A stretch of DNA of 64,000 nucleotides from Streptomyces sp. JB150 (GCF_011193355.1 NZ_CP049780.1:2009307-2073306), one strand, 5' to 3'. Positions 31,674 through 40,100 are shown, counted from the stretch's first letter. Notes: generated by a model from the letters alone, not told the origin. A program made the numbers and translations.

Positions 31674-32192
31674 ATGACGACCGACGGACACCCGCGGACG
31701 CACCTGGATCCGCGCTACAGCGACGAGACGGCCACCGCGACCCCGTGGCCGGAGGCCGAGAAGCTGCTCGCCGGGGCCGAGCTGTTCTGCTTCTCGACGG
31801 TACGGCCGGACGGCCGCCCGCACGTGACCCCGCTCCCGGCGGTCTGGTCGGCGGGTGAGCTGCACTTCTGCACCGGGCCGGAGGAACGCAAGGCCCGCAA
31901 CCTGGCGGCGAACCCGCAGGTCGTGCTGACGACCGGCACGAACACCTGGGACCGGGGCTACGACCTGGTGGTCGAGGGCGAGGCGGTCCGCGTCACGGAC
32001 GACGGGCGGCTGCGCGAGCCGGCGGCGGCGTGGGAGGAGAAGTACGGCGCGTTCTGGCACTTCGAGGTCCGGGACGGGTTCTTCCACCACGGCCCCGGAC
32101 ACGCCGTCGTCTATTCGGTGGCGCCGCGCACGGTTTTCGGCTTCGGTAAGGGACAGCCGTTCAGCCAGACGAGATGGCGGTTCGGTGCGTAG
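31674..32192 (+). CDS. pyridoxamine 5'-phosphate oxidase-like (PPOX/FDR) family protein
   Basis: A 172-residue split-barrel protein. LFCFSTVRPDGRPHVTPLPAVW and LHFCTGPEERKARNLAANPQVVLTTG are the flavin or F420-binding barrel strands of the PPOX class, followed by VVEGEAVRV. Members reduce or oxidise small molecules with FMN or F420; which cofactor is used here is not clear. GGGAGGACGCCC lies before the ATG. It is divergent from glnE and is followed by a VOC protein 37 bp later, probably in one transcript. Confidence 0.85.
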   Translation: MTTDGHPRTHLDPRYSDETATATPWPEAEKLLAGAELFCFSTVRPDGRPHVTPLPAVWSAGELHFCTGPEERKARNLAANPQVVLTTGTNTWDRGYDLVVEGEAVRVTDDGRLREPAAAWEEKYGAFWHFEVRDGFFHHGPGHAVVYSVAPRTVFGFGKGQPFSQTRWRFGA

Positions 32193-32229
32193 GCCCGTAC
32201 GAGACCCGCGTCGACGAAGGAGTCACGTG

Positions 32230-32685
32230 ATGGACATGGCCCTGACCCTCGAAGTCATCCCGCTGCCCGTGAGCGACATCGACCGCGCCCGGGACTTCTA
32301 CCGCGACAAGGTCGGCTTCCACGTCGACATCGACCAGGAGGTCATGCCGGGCATGCGCATCGTCCAGCTGACCCCGCCCGGCTCCGGCTGCTCCATCGCC
32401 CTCGGCGACAGCGTCTGGGAACTGACCAAGGGCCCCAAGCCGGCCCCCGGCTCCTACCAGGGCCTCCAGCTGTGCGTGGCCGACATCGAGGCGGCCCGGG
32501 CCGAGCTGGTCGGCCGCGGCCTGGAGGTCTCCGAGCCGGTCCGTTACACCCCCGACGACGGCGCCACCTTCATGTACTTCAAAGACCCCGACGGCAACGG
32601 CTGGTCGATCCAGGAGTACCGCCGCCGCGCCAAGGAGCCGCTGTACCAGGTCCTGGCGGAACTGGCGCGCAAGCAGCAGCAGTAG
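32230..32685 (+). CDS. VOC (glyoxalase/bleomycin resistance)-family protein
   Basis: A 151-residue protein with the paired beta-alpha-beta-beta-beta modules of the vicinal oxygen chelate fold: IPLPVSDIDRARDFYRDKVGF at the start, then QLCVADIEAARAELVGRGLEV and YFKDPDGNGWSIQEY. The last contains the usual metal-ligand region. GAAGGAG precedes the ATG. Such proteins bind a metal and act as lyases, dioxygenases or drug-binding proteins; the substrate is unknown. It is convergent with the acetyltransferase gene, 15 bp apart. Confidence 0.88.
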   Translation: MDMALTLEVIPLPVSDIDRARDFYRDKVGFHVDIDQEVMPGMRIVQLTPPGSGCSIALGDSVWELTKGPKPAPGSYQGLQLCVADIEAARAELVGRGLEVSEPVRYTPDDGATFMYFKDPDGNGWSIQEYRRRAKEPLYQVLAELARKQQQ

Positions 32686-32700
32686 CCGGTCGCCGGCGGT

Positions 32701-33141
32701 TCAGACGAGACGCAGGTCGATCCACGGGATGGTGTCGCCCGGCAGCAGATACCGCTCGGTCTCGACGAAGCCGTGCTTCTCGGCGAACCGCAGTCCGTCC
32801 TCGTTGGAGCCGAGGACGACGGTCTCGATCACCTCGGCCCCCAGCTCCCGCGCCCGCTCCAGCCCACGGGCGTAGAGCTGCTCCCCGTACCCCTGGCGGC
32901 GGTGGGCGGGCAGCACGCGGGCGATCACGGTGGCGGTCCGGGTGCTGTCCTCCGGCGGGCGCACCGTGCTGCACCCCATGAGTACGTCGCCGAGATACGC
33001 GACCTCCAGGTGATGACGCCGGGCGCGCTCGCGTATCTCGTCCAGGGACAGCAGGTGGGTGGGGATGATCGTGTTGTGGACGTGCTGCCAGTCGCGGAGG
33101 GCAGCGTCGTCGTGTGGCTGCTGGATGCGGAGATCGGGCAT
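32701..33141 (-). CDS. GNAT-family N-acetyltransferase
   Basis: A 146-residue protein of the GNAT fold. The acetyl-CoA loop is visible as VLPAHRRQGYGEQLY (R/Q-x-x-G-x-G/A pattern), followed by AEVIETVVLGSNEDGLRFAEKHGF and ERYLLPGDTIPW. The acceptor is unknown. The ATG was chosen at the natural domain edge; no strong ribosome binding site is visible, so initiation may be leaderless. It lies downstream of nadE in the same direction with a 56-bp gap. Confidence 0.85.
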   Translation of the reverse strand: MPDLRIQQPHDDAALRDWQHVHNTIIPTHLLSLDEIRERARRHHLEVAYLGDVLMGCSTVRPPEDSTRTATVIARVLPAHRRQGYGEQLYARGLERARELGAEVIETVVLGSNEDGLRFAEKHGFVETERYLLPGDTIPWIDLRLV

Positions 33142-33197
33142 CGCAGCAGGACACCGGACGGTGCCCGCGGTGTCAACTCGGGTGCGGCGCGCCGCCG

Positions 33198-34952
33198 CTA
33201 CGCCGTCTCCCGCCACCCGTTCGTGATCGGCAGCCGCCGGTCCTTGCCGAAGCCCTTGGGGGAGATCTTCGTCCCCGGCGGGTACTGGCGGCGCTTGTAC
33301 TCGGCGGTGTCGACCAGGCGGAGGGTGCGGGTCACCAGGTCCGGGTCGAAGCCGGCCGCGGCGATCGTGTCGGCGCCCTCGTCGCGGTCGACGTAGCGCT
33401 CCAGGATGGCGTCGAGGACGGGGTAGTCCGGCAGCGAGTCGGTGTCGACCTGGCCGGGGCGCAGCTCCGCGCTCGGCGGCTTGGTGAGGGAGTTCTCGGG
33501 GATCGGCGGGGTCTCGCCGCGTTCCTCGGCGGCGCGGTTGCGCCAGCGCGCGAGGCGGAAGACCGAGGTCTTGTAGACGTCCTTGATGGGGCCGTACGCG
33601 CCGACCGAGTCGCCGTACAGGGTGGAGTAGCCCACCGCCAGCTCGGACTTGTTGCCGGGGGCCAGCACGAGGTGGCCCTCCTGATTGGAGATGGCCATCA
33701 GGAGGGTGCCGCGCAGGCGGGACTGGAGGTTCTCCTCGGCGAGGCCGGTGAGGCCGAGCGCGTCCATGTACGCGTCGAACATGGGGGCGATCGGGACCGT
33801 GCGGAAGTTCAGGCCGGTGCGCCGGGCCAGCTCCGCCGCGTCGCCCTTGGAGTGCTCGGAGGAGTACTTCGAGGGCATCGAGACGCCGTACACGTTCTGC
33901 GCGCCCACCGCGTCGCAGGCGATGGCCGCGACGAGCGCCGAGTCGATGCCGCCGGACAGGCCGATCAGGACGGAGCGGAAGCCGTTCTTGACAACGTACG
34001 CGCGCAGGCCCGTGACCAGGGCCTGGTACACCTCCTCGTCGTCGCCGAGGCGGTCCGCGCAGCCGCCGGTGTACTGCGGCGGGTACGCCGGGAGGGGGTC
34101 GTCGGAGAGGATCAGGCGGTCGACGCGCAGGCCGTCGTCCACGACCCCGTCCGGGGCGTCGGGGGCCGCGGCGGGCAGGTCCAGGTCGACGACCAGGCAC
34201 TCCTCGGCGAACTGGGCCGCCCGGGCGACGACCGCGCCGCTCGCGTCGACCACGATCGAGTCGCCGTCGAACACCAGATCGTCCTGCCCGCCCATCATGG
34301 CGAGGTAGGCGGTGGTGCAGCCGGCCTCCTGGGCCCGCTTGCGGACCAGCTCCAGGCGGGTGTCGTCCTTGTCGCGCTCGTAGGGCGAGGCGTTGACCGA
34401 GAGCAGCAGGCCCGCCTTCGCGGAGCGGGCCGCGGGCACCCGGCCGCCCTCCTGCCACAGGTCCTCGCAGATGGCGAGGGCGATGTCGACGCCGTGCAGC
34501 CGCACCACGGGCATGCTGTCGCCGGGCACGAAGTAGCGGAACTCGTCGAAGACGCCGTAGTTCGGCAGGTGGTGCTTGGCGAAGGTGAGCGCCACCTCGC
34601 CGCGGTGCAGCAGCGCCGCCGCGTTCTGCGGGGCGCCGGCCGGCTGGCCGTACTTCGGCTGGGCGGTCTCGCAGCGGTCCAGGTAGCCGACGAGGACCGG
34701 CAGCTCGCCGAAGCCCTCCTCGGCCAGCCGTGCGGCGAGCGTGCGCAGCGCCGCGCGGGACGCCTCGACGAAGGAGGAGCGCAGGGCCAGGTCCTCGACG
34801 GGATACCCGGTCAGCGCCATCTCCGGGAACGCCACGAGATGCGCTCCCCGGTCGGCGGAGTGCCGGGTCCAGCGGAGAATCGCCTCCGCGTTCCCGGCGA
34901 GGTCGCCGACGCGCGAGTCGATCTGGTTCAGGGCGAGGCGTAGTTGAGGCAC
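33198..34952 (-). CDS. nadE: glutamine-dependent NAD+ synthetase
   Basis: A 584-residue enzyme that converts deamido-NAD to NAD with glutamine as nitrogen donor. The N-terminal nitrilase-like glutaminase has its catalytic triad: Glu in FPEMALTGYP near 44, Lys in FAKHHLPNYG near 126 and Cys in AICEDLWQEGG near 161. The C-terminal synthetase has the ATP loop LSGGIDSALVAA near 331 and GDSVGAYGPIKDVYKT. The GTG start has a TACACT box six bases upstream and no ribosome binding site, which suggests a leaderless message. Confidence 0.95.
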   Translation of the reverse strand: MPQLRLALNQIDSRVGDLAGNAEAILRWTRHSADRGAHLVAFPEMALTGYPVEDLALRSSFVEASRAALRTLAARLAEEGFGELPVLVGYLDRCETAQPKYGQPAGAPQNAAALLHRGEVALTFAKHHLPNYGVFDEFRYFVPGDSMPVVRLHGVDIALAICEDLWQEGGRVPAARSAKAGLLLSVNASPYERDKDDTRLELVRKRAQEAGCTTAYLAMMGGQDDLVFDGDSIVVDASGAVVARAAQFAEECLVVDLDLPAAAPDAPDGVVDDGLRVDRLILSDDPLPAYPPQYTGGCADRLGDDEEVYQALVTGLRAYVVKNGFRSVLIGLSGGIDSALVAAIACDAVGAQNVYGVSMPSKYSSEHSKGDAAELARRTGLNFRTVPIAPMFDAYMDALGLTGLAEENLQSRLRGTLLMAISNQEGHLVLAPGNKSELAVGYSTLYGDSVGAYGPIKDVYKTSVFRLARWRNRAAEERGETPPIPENSLTKPPSAELRPGQVDTDSLPDYPVLDAILERYVDRDEGADTIAAAGFDPDLVTRTLRLVDTAEYKRRQYPPGTKISPKGFGKDRRLPITNGWRETA

Positions 34953-34958
34953 GCGCCC

Positions 34959-34964
34959 AGTGTA
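34959..34964 (-). promoter_or_regulatory. candidate -10 box of leaderless nadE
   Basis: On the minus strand TACACT stands six bases before the GTG start, so transcription would begin at or beside the start codon. A TTGACG lies too close upstream to serve as a normal -35 box. Confidence 0.45.
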
Positions 34965-35000
34965 ATCGTCAAAACGACGCGATGGGGGGTGCGGCGGGTG

Positions 35001-35072
35001 CCGGGCCATGCGCGCGGCAGGTGACCGGGCCATGCGCGCGGCGGGTGGCCGGGCCCGGCGCGCGGCGGTTCA
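35001..35072. repeat. 24-bp tandem repeat, three copies
   Basis: Units starting at 35001, 35025 and 35049 read CCGGGCCATGCGCGCGGC with variable ends. The array fills the gap between the nadE promoter and the end of the DUF305 gene. No coding role is seen. Confidence 0.7.
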
Positions 35073-35091
35073 CCACGGGGTGCCGGGCGGC

Positions 35092-35715
35092 TCAGCGCGC
35101 CTTCGCGCCCCGCTCGGCCAGCAGGTCCGCCATCAGGTCGATCTCCGACTGCTGCGCGTCGACCATGCCCTGCGCCAGGTCCTTCTCCACCTTCACCGCG
35201 CACCGCTCGACGCAGCCCTCGGCCATGTGGATGCCGCCCTTGTGGTGGGCGGTCATCAGCTGGAGGAAGTACACCTCGGCGGCCTTGCCGTTCAGCCTGC
35301 CCAGCTTCGCCATCTCGTCGTCGGTGGCCATGCCCGGCATCAGCGAGCCGTCGCCGCGGGTCGGCGCGTCGCCCATGCCCATCCAGCTCATCGGCGGCTT
35401 CGCCGACACCTTCGGCAGCTCCCACAGGTCGAGCCAGCCCAGCAGCATGCCGCGCTGGTTGGCCTGGGTCTGGGCGATGTCGTACGCGAGGCGCCGGATC
35501 TCCTCGTCGTCGGTGCGGTCACGCACGATGTACGACATCTCCACGGCCTGCTGGTGGTGGACGGCCATGTCGCGGGCGAAGCCGGCGTCCGCGGAGTCCG
35601 CCGCGGGCACCGCGGCCGCGTCGCCGTCCGAGGCGACCGCGTACGTGATCGCGCCGGCCGCGACGAGCACCGCCGCCGCGGCGCCCGCGATCCAGCCGGC
35701 CTGCGCCTGCGTCAC
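35092..35715 (-). CDS. DUF305-domain exported protein
   Basis: A 207-residue protein with an N-terminal membrane anchor or signal (AGWIAGAAAAVLVAAGAITYAVA, residues 7-29). A DUF305 four-helix region follows, with the two signature His pairs in AVHHQQAVEM and TAHHKGGIHMAEG and several Met residues. DUF305 proteins are ferritin-like, often linked to copper or other metals; a metal-binding role outside the membrane is inferred. The GTG start overlaps the stop of the DUF3105 gene by 4 bp, so the two are translationally coupled. Confidence 0.88.
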   Translation of the reverse strand: MTQAQAGWIAGAAAAVLVAAGAITYAVASDGDAAAVPAADSADAGFARDMAVHHQQAVEMSYIVRDRTDDEEIRRLAYDIAQTQANQRGMLLGWLDLWELPKVSAKPPMSWMGMGDAPTRGDGSLMPGMATDDEMAKLGRLNGKAAEVYFLQLMTAHHKGGIHMAEGCVERCAVKVEKDLAQGMVDAQQSEIDLMADLLAERGAKAR

Positions 35716-36377
35716 TGCGCCAGTCCGCCCGTGCAGGCGGCGCCCTTCTCGGGGGTCTGCGCGCCCTGCACGTACGTCTGGAAGAACTTGTCCACGTTCG
35801 GGTCGTCCGCGCCGGTCACCGTCCGCTGGTGGCCCCAGGCCGTCAGCATGATCGGGTCCTTCTGGTCCTCGTTGGGGCTCATCAGCGTGTACGGCGTCTT
35901 CTTGACCTTCTCGGCCAGCTTGTCGACGTCGGCCTTGGCGGCCTTGGCGTTGTACGTCACCCACACCGCGCCGTGCTCCAGGGAGTGCACGGCGTTCACG
36001 TTGTTCAGTTCCTTGGTGTAGACGTCCCCGTTGCAGTTCATCCACGCCTGGTGGTGGTCGCCGCCGACCGGGGGCTCCACGGAGTACTTCACGTCCTTGG
36101 TGACGTGGTTGCGCGACAGCGTGCCCTCCCACTTGCGCACCCCGTCCGCGGCGGTGACGAACTTGCCGGTCGTCTTGTCGTCGCTCGCCTGCTCGGTGGA
36201 GCCGTCGGACTGCGACCGCACGAGCACGACACCGCCGACAACCAGAGCGGAGACGATCACCACGCCGGCGCCGATGGTGAGGATCCGGTTGCGGCGCTCG
36301 CGGGCCTGCTCGGCGCGCCGCATCTCGGCTATGCGCGCCTGGCGCGCGGCACTGCTCTTGTTCTTGGCGGAACCCAT
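35712..36377 (-). CDS. DUF3105-domain membrane-anchored protein
   Basis: A 221-residue protein with a basic cytoplasmic head (RQARIAEMRRAEQARERRNR), one membrane helix (about residues 32-52, ILTIGAGVVIVSALVVGGVVL) and an extracellular DUF3105 domain. That domain contains VGGDHHQAWMNCNGDVY, VHSLEHGAVWVTY and a Cys near the end. The His-rich motif HSLEHGAVW is the family hallmark; its function is not established, though metal binding is plausible. AAGGG precedes the ATG. It forms a coupled pair with the DUF305 gene. Confidence 0.88.
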   Translation of the reverse strand: MGSAKNKSSAARQARIAEMRRAEQARERRNRILTIGAGVVIVSALVVGGVVLVRSQSDGSTEQASDDKTTGKFVTAADGVRKWEGTLSRNHVTKDVKYSVEPPVGGDHHQAWMNCNGDVYTKELNNVNAVHSLEHGAVWVTYNAKAAKADVDKLAEKVKKTPYTLMSPNEDQKDPIMLTAWGHQRTVTGADDPNVDKFFQTYVQGAQTPEKGAACTGGLAQ

Positions 36378-36791
36378 GGGGCCGGCCCTTCTGGGAGGCG
36401 GGAGACGGACGGGTGCGCTGATCGTAATGGGGTACACCGGTGATCTTGTAGGGAGGTCACAGGAATGCCTGCGGAATGGCCCGATCCGCACGCGCCCCGC
36501 GGGCCGCCGCTCCAAGTGCCCGGCCGTGCTCGGCTCCGGGTGCCCGGCCGTGCCCCGCCGGGCCCCGCTCCGGCCGCCCGGGCGGCCATTACGCATGTTG
36601 GTGCGAGCAGGCAAGATGGGCATGAGCGCCGTACACCTGCCGTACCCGAGCCGTTCAGACCGGGGTCGGCCGGCCGATCTAGGTCCGCAACGCGCATGAA
36701 ATGGTGTTGTGGTGGGATGCTCAGGTGCCCGACCGCCTCCCGGTGGCGCGCGGGGAAGGCGGCCTGACCAGCAAGGATGGGGAAGCGGAAG
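36378..36791. other. divergent intergenic region upstream of glnA2
   Basis: This 414-bp stretch separates the DUF3105 gene and glnA2 and contains no convincing gene. It holds two copies of GTGCCCGGCCGTGC 24 bp apart (36516-36529 and 36540-36553) and an imperfect hairpin with CCGCCT/AGGCGG arms (36733-36738 and 36757-36762) close to glnA2. It also holds the presumed divergent promoters. I see no clear GlnR box. Confidence 0.5.
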
Positions 36792-38153
36792 ATGGACAAG
36801 CAGCAGGAGTTCGTGCTCCGGACGTTGGAGGAGCGCGACATCCGGTTCGTACGCCTGTGGTTCACGGACGTGCTGGGCTTCCTCAAGTCCGTTGCCGTGG
36901 CCCCGGCCGAGCTGGAGCAGGCCTTCGACGAGGGCATCGGCTTCGACGGCTCCGCCATCGAGGGCTTCGCCCGGGTCTACGAGTCCGACATGATCGCCAA
37001 GCCGGACCCGTCCACGTTCCAGGTCCTGCCCTGGCGCGCCGAGGCCCCCGGCACCGCCCGGATGTTCTGCGACATCCTCATGCCGGACGGCTCCCCGTCC
37101 TTCGCGGACCCGCGCTACGTCCTCAAGCGCGCCCTGGCCCGCACCTCCGACCTGGGCTTCACCTTCTACACCCACCCCGAGATCGAGTTCTTCCTGCTGA
37201 AGGACCGCCCGCTGGACGGCTCCCGCCCCACCCCGGCCGACAACTCGGGCTACTTCGACCACACCCCGCAGAACATCGGCATGGACTTCCGCCGCCAGGC
37301 GATCACCATGCTGGAGTCCATGGGCATCTCGGTCGAGTTCTCCCACCACGAGGGCGCCCCCGGCCAGCAGGAGATCGACCTGCGTTACGCCGACGCGCTG
37401 TCCACGGCCGACAACATCATGACGTTCCGCCTGGTCATGAAGCAGGTGGCGCTGGAGCAGGGCGTCCAGGCGACGTTCATGCCGAAGCCGTTCTCCGAGC
37501 ACCCCGGCAGCGGCATGCACACCCACCTGTCCCTCTTCGAGGGCGACCGCAACGCCTTCTACGAGTCGGGTGCCGAGTACCAGCTCTCCAAGGTCGGCCG
37601 CTCCTTCATCGCGGGCCTGCTGCGCCACGCCGCGGAGATCTCCGCGGTCACCAACCAGTGGGTGAACTCCTACAAGCGCATCTGGGGCGGCTCCGAGCGC
37701 ACCGCCGGCGCGGGCGGCGAGGCCCCCTCCTACATCTGCTGGGGCCACAACAACCGCTCGGCCCTGGTCCGCGTGCCCATGTACAAGCCGGGCAAGACCG
37801 GCTCCGCCCGGGTCGAGGTCCGCTCCCTGGACTCCGGCGCCAACCCGTACCTCGCCTACGCCGTCCTGCTGGCCGCCGGCCTCAAGGGCATCGAGGAGGG
37901 CTACGAGCTCCCGCCGGGCGCCGAGGACGACGTCTGGGCCCTCTCCAACGCCGAGCGCCGCGCGATGGGCATCGAACCCCTCCCGCAGAACCTCGGCGAG
38001 GCCCTGACCCTCATGGAGAGCAGCGACCTCGTCGCCGAGACCCTCGGCGAGCACGTCTTCGACTTCTTCCTGCGCAACAAGCGCCAGGAGTGGGAGGAGT
38101 ACCGCAGCGAGGTCACGGCGTTCGAGCTGCGGAAGAACCTGCCGGTGCTGTAG
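36792..38153 (+). CDS. glnA2: glutamine synthetase-like gamma-glutamylpolyamine synthetase GlnA2
   Basis: A 453-residue GSI-type ligase. The start with GGAAG upstream gives the length and N-terminus (MDKQQEFVLRTLEERDIR) that I recall for Streptomyces GlnA2. There the enzyme attaches glutamate to putrescine, spermidine and related polyamines rather than to ammonia. Metal and substrate motifs are present: FDGSAIEGF, HPEIEFFLL, GSGMHTHLSLF and NRSALVRVP. The adenylylation loop with the Tyr of classical GlnA (NLYDLP) is replaced by DDVWALSNAE. GlnE should therefore not control it by adenylylation. A terminator follows. Confidence 0.92.
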   Translation: MDKQQEFVLRTLEERDIRFVRLWFTDVLGFLKSVAVAPAELEQAFDEGIGFDGSAIEGFARVYESDMIAKPDPSTFQVLPWRAEAPGTARMFCDILMPDGSPSFADPRYVLKRALARTSDLGFTFYTHPEIEFFLLKDRPLDGSRPTPADNSGYFDHTPQNIGMDFRRQAITMLESMGISVEFSHHEGAPGQQEIDLRYADALSTADNIMTFRLVMKQVALEQGVQATFMPKPFSEHPGSGMHTHLSLFEGDRNAFYESGAEYQLSKVGRSFIAGLLRHAAEISAVTNQWVNSYKRIWGGSERTAGAGGEAPSYICWGHNNRSALVRVPMYKPGKTGSARVEVRSLDSGANPYLAYAVLLAAGLKGIEEGYELPPGAEDDVWALSNAERRAMGIEPLPQNLGEALTLMESSDLVAETLGEHVFDFFLRNKRQEWEEYRSEVTAFELRKNLPVL

Positions 38154-38173
38154 GCGCGGGCGGTGCGGGGTCC

Positions 38174-38200
38174 GGGGCGGCGGAAGCGTTTCGCCGCCCC
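38174..38200 (+). terminator. glnA2 terminator
   Basis: GGGGCGGCGGAA and TTTCGCCGCCCC form a 12-bp stem (one G-T wobble) around a GCG loop, 20 bp after the glnA2 stop and before the convergent CbrC-like gene. Confidence 0.8.
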
Positions 38201-38224
38201 GTCGTCGTGCGTGCTCCGTTTCCG

Positions 38225-38779
38225 CTACGCGAAGTCCGCGTAGGCCGAGGTACGCCGCGCACACCCGGCAGCGGAAGAGGTACGCCGTCGGTGAGCCGTC
38301 GCGGTCCAGTGCGGCGAGGTGGCGTTCGGTCCGCTCCGGGGACAGCCCCCAGGAGGCGGCTTCGCGGCGCAGGGCCCGCAGGGCGCCGGGGTACGGCGCG
38401 AGGTCCGCGGCGCCCGCCGGGCCGGGGAAGGCCGCGCCGTCCCCGCAGTGGAAGAACCAGGCGGGCTCCTGCCAGGCCTGGAAGGAGGGGGTGCGGCGGT
38501 CGACCGCGGCGAAGACCTCTTCGGGCACGTCGTCGCCGAGGACGGTGCCCGAGGTGAAGTGGGCGTCGAAGCGGTCGGCGGCGCTGCCGTCGGCGACGCA
38601 CCACGGGCACAGGCGGCCCGCGAGGTCGTCGACGGCGTGGACGGGGCCGGTCAGGACGTAGCCGCGGACCCGGCCGCAGCAGGGGCAGGGCGTGTCGTCC
38701 CGCGTCGGGACCACGGCGCCGGTGGCCAGGGGTCCGGGTGGTAGGGGGAGTCCGGGAGGGGGGAGGGCGGCTCGGTCAC
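38225..38779 (-). pseudogene. CbrC-family (UPF0167) gene with two compensating frameshifts
   Basis: Read in frame from a GTG at 38779, the protein starts VTEPPSPLPDSPYHPDP. It then needs one more base in a CCCC run (38729-38732) to enter the main frame LATGAVV...CPCCGRVRGYV...LCPWCVADGSAADRFDAHF. Near the end one extra C (38233-38236) must be skipped to give CRVCAAYLG-YADFA and a TAG. The two one-base changes cancel in register. All four CxxC-type pairs are kept. It is either a recently broken gene or an artefact of two homopolymer miscounts. CbrC proteins are of unknown biochemical function (colicin E2 tolerance in Escherichia coli). Confidence 0.75.
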
Positions 38780-38814
38780 GGCGGGGACCGTAGCAGCCGC
38801 CGCTCCCCCGCGGT

Positions 38815-40032
38815 TCAGCCGCGCACCGGCTCCGTCTCCGCCGGCACATGGCCCGCCACCAGGCGTTCGCGGCCGGTGTGAGGGGCGGTGCGGCGGTCCA
38901 GCGCGTGGGCCGTGGCCGCGACCGCGAGGCCGAGGACCGCGAGTGCGGCGCCGGCCAGGGCCGGGGAGGTGGTGCCGAGGCCCGCGGCGAGGGCGAGGCC
39001 GCCGATCCAGGCGCCGCCGGCGTTGGCGAGGTTGAAGGCGGCCTGGTTGGCGGAGGAGGCCAGGGACGGGGCGGCGGCGGCCTTCTCCATCACCATCAGC
39101 TGGAGCGGGGAGCCGGTGACGAAGGCCGCGGTGCCGAGCAGGGTCACCGCCAGGGCCGCCGTCCAGGGCGTGCGCATCAGCAGCGGGAAGGCCGCGAGGA
39201 CCGCGGCGAGGGAGAGCAGGCCGCCGAACAGGGTGGCGCGCATGGCGTGGTCGGCGAGGCGGCCGCCGAGGAGGTTGCCGATCGTCGCGCCGACGCCGAA
39301 GAGGGCGAGCAGGAGCGTGACGCTGGTGGCGGCGTAGCCCGCGGAGTCCGTGAGCATCGGGGTGATGTAGCTGTAGGCGGCGAAGAGCGCGCCGAAGCCG
39401 GCGACCGTGGTGCCGAGGGCGAGCCAGACCGGCAGGGAGCGCAGGGCGGCCAGTTCGCCGCGCAGGCCGGTCGCGGGGGTCTGCGCGGTGTCGCGCGGGA
39501 TCAGCAGGGCGAGGGAGGCGATCGCCGCGAGGCCGATCACGCTGACGCCGAGGAAGGTGGCGCGCCAGCCCAGGTGCTGGCCGACGAGGGTGGCGGCGGG
39601 GACGCCGGCGATGTTGGCGACGGTCAGGCCGAGGAACATCAGCGAGACCGAGCGGGCCTTGCGTTCCGGGCTGACCAGGGTGGTGGCCACGACGGCTCCG
39701 ACGCCGAAGAAGGCGCCGTGCGGCAGACCGCTGAGGAAGCGCGCGGCGAGCAGGTAGTGCTCGTCGGGGGCGAACGCCGAGAGCGCGTTGCCCGCGACGA
39801 AGAGGACCATGAGCCCGATGAGGACCGTGCGGCGGGACATGCGCGCGGTGAGTGCCGCGAGGAGCGGGGCGCCGATGACGACGCCGAGGGCGTACGCGGA
39901 GACCAGGTGGCCGGCGCTGGGTATGGAGATGCGCAGGTCGGCCGCGACGTCGGGCAGCAGGCCCATCATCACGAACTCGGTCGTGCCGATACCGAAGGCA
40001 CCTACGGCCAGGGCGAGCAGGGCCAGGGGCAT
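38815..40032 (-). CDS. MFS (DHA1) efflux transporter
   Basis: A 405-residue, 12-helix major-facilitator protein. The start AVGAFGIGTTEFVMMGLLPDVA and ARFLSGLPHGAFFGVG in helix 4 are typical of the AraJ/chloramphenicol-efflux type of drug:H+ antiporters. A charged central loop (DTAQTPATGLRGEL) separates the halves. AAGG precedes the ATG weakly. A 32-bp perfect-arm palindrome lies 37-68 bp upstream and is a likely operator. No regulator gene is adjacent, so the controlling protein is probably encoded elsewhere. The substrate is unknown. Confidence 0.9.
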   Translation of the reverse strand: MPLALLALAVGAFGIGTTEFVMMGLLPDVAADLRISIPSAGHLVSAYALGVVIGAPLLAALTARMSRRTVLIGLMVLFVAGNALSAFAPDEHYLLAARFLSGLPHGAFFGVGAVVATTLVSPERKARSVSLMFLGLTVANIAGVPAATLVGQHLGWRATFLGVSVIGLAAIASLALLIPRDTAQTPATGLRGELAALRSLPVWLALGTTVAGFGALFAAYSYITPMLTDSAGYAATSVTLLLALFGVGATIGNLLGGRLADHAMRATLFGGLLSLAAVLAAFPLLMRTPWTAALAVTLLGTAAFVTGSPLQLMVMEKAAAAPSLASSANQAAFNLANAGGAWIGGLALAAGLGTTSPALAGAALAVLGLAVAATAHALDRRTAPHTGRERLVAGHVPAETEPVRG

Positions 40033-40068
40033 GGAGGCCTTGCCTTTCGAGGGCTAGCGGGGGGACGG

Positions 40069-40100
40069 GTTCCGTTCCATCGTATGTTCAGGAACGGAAC
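40069..40100 (-). promoter_or_regulatory. palindromic operator upstream of the MFS pump
   Basis: Perfect 10-bp arms GTTCCGTTCC and GGAACGGAAC are separated by 12 bp. Each arm is itself a double GTTCC. The spacing puts the arm centres about two helical turns apart, as for a TetR- or MarR-type dimer, and the site lies where the promoter should be. Confidence 0.65.

Noticed and set aside
35712..38849. A continuous 1045-codon minus frame joining the CbrC-like region to the DUF3105 gene
   Set aside because: It crosses glnA2 in antisense; only the two ends match real proteins, and these are separate genes.
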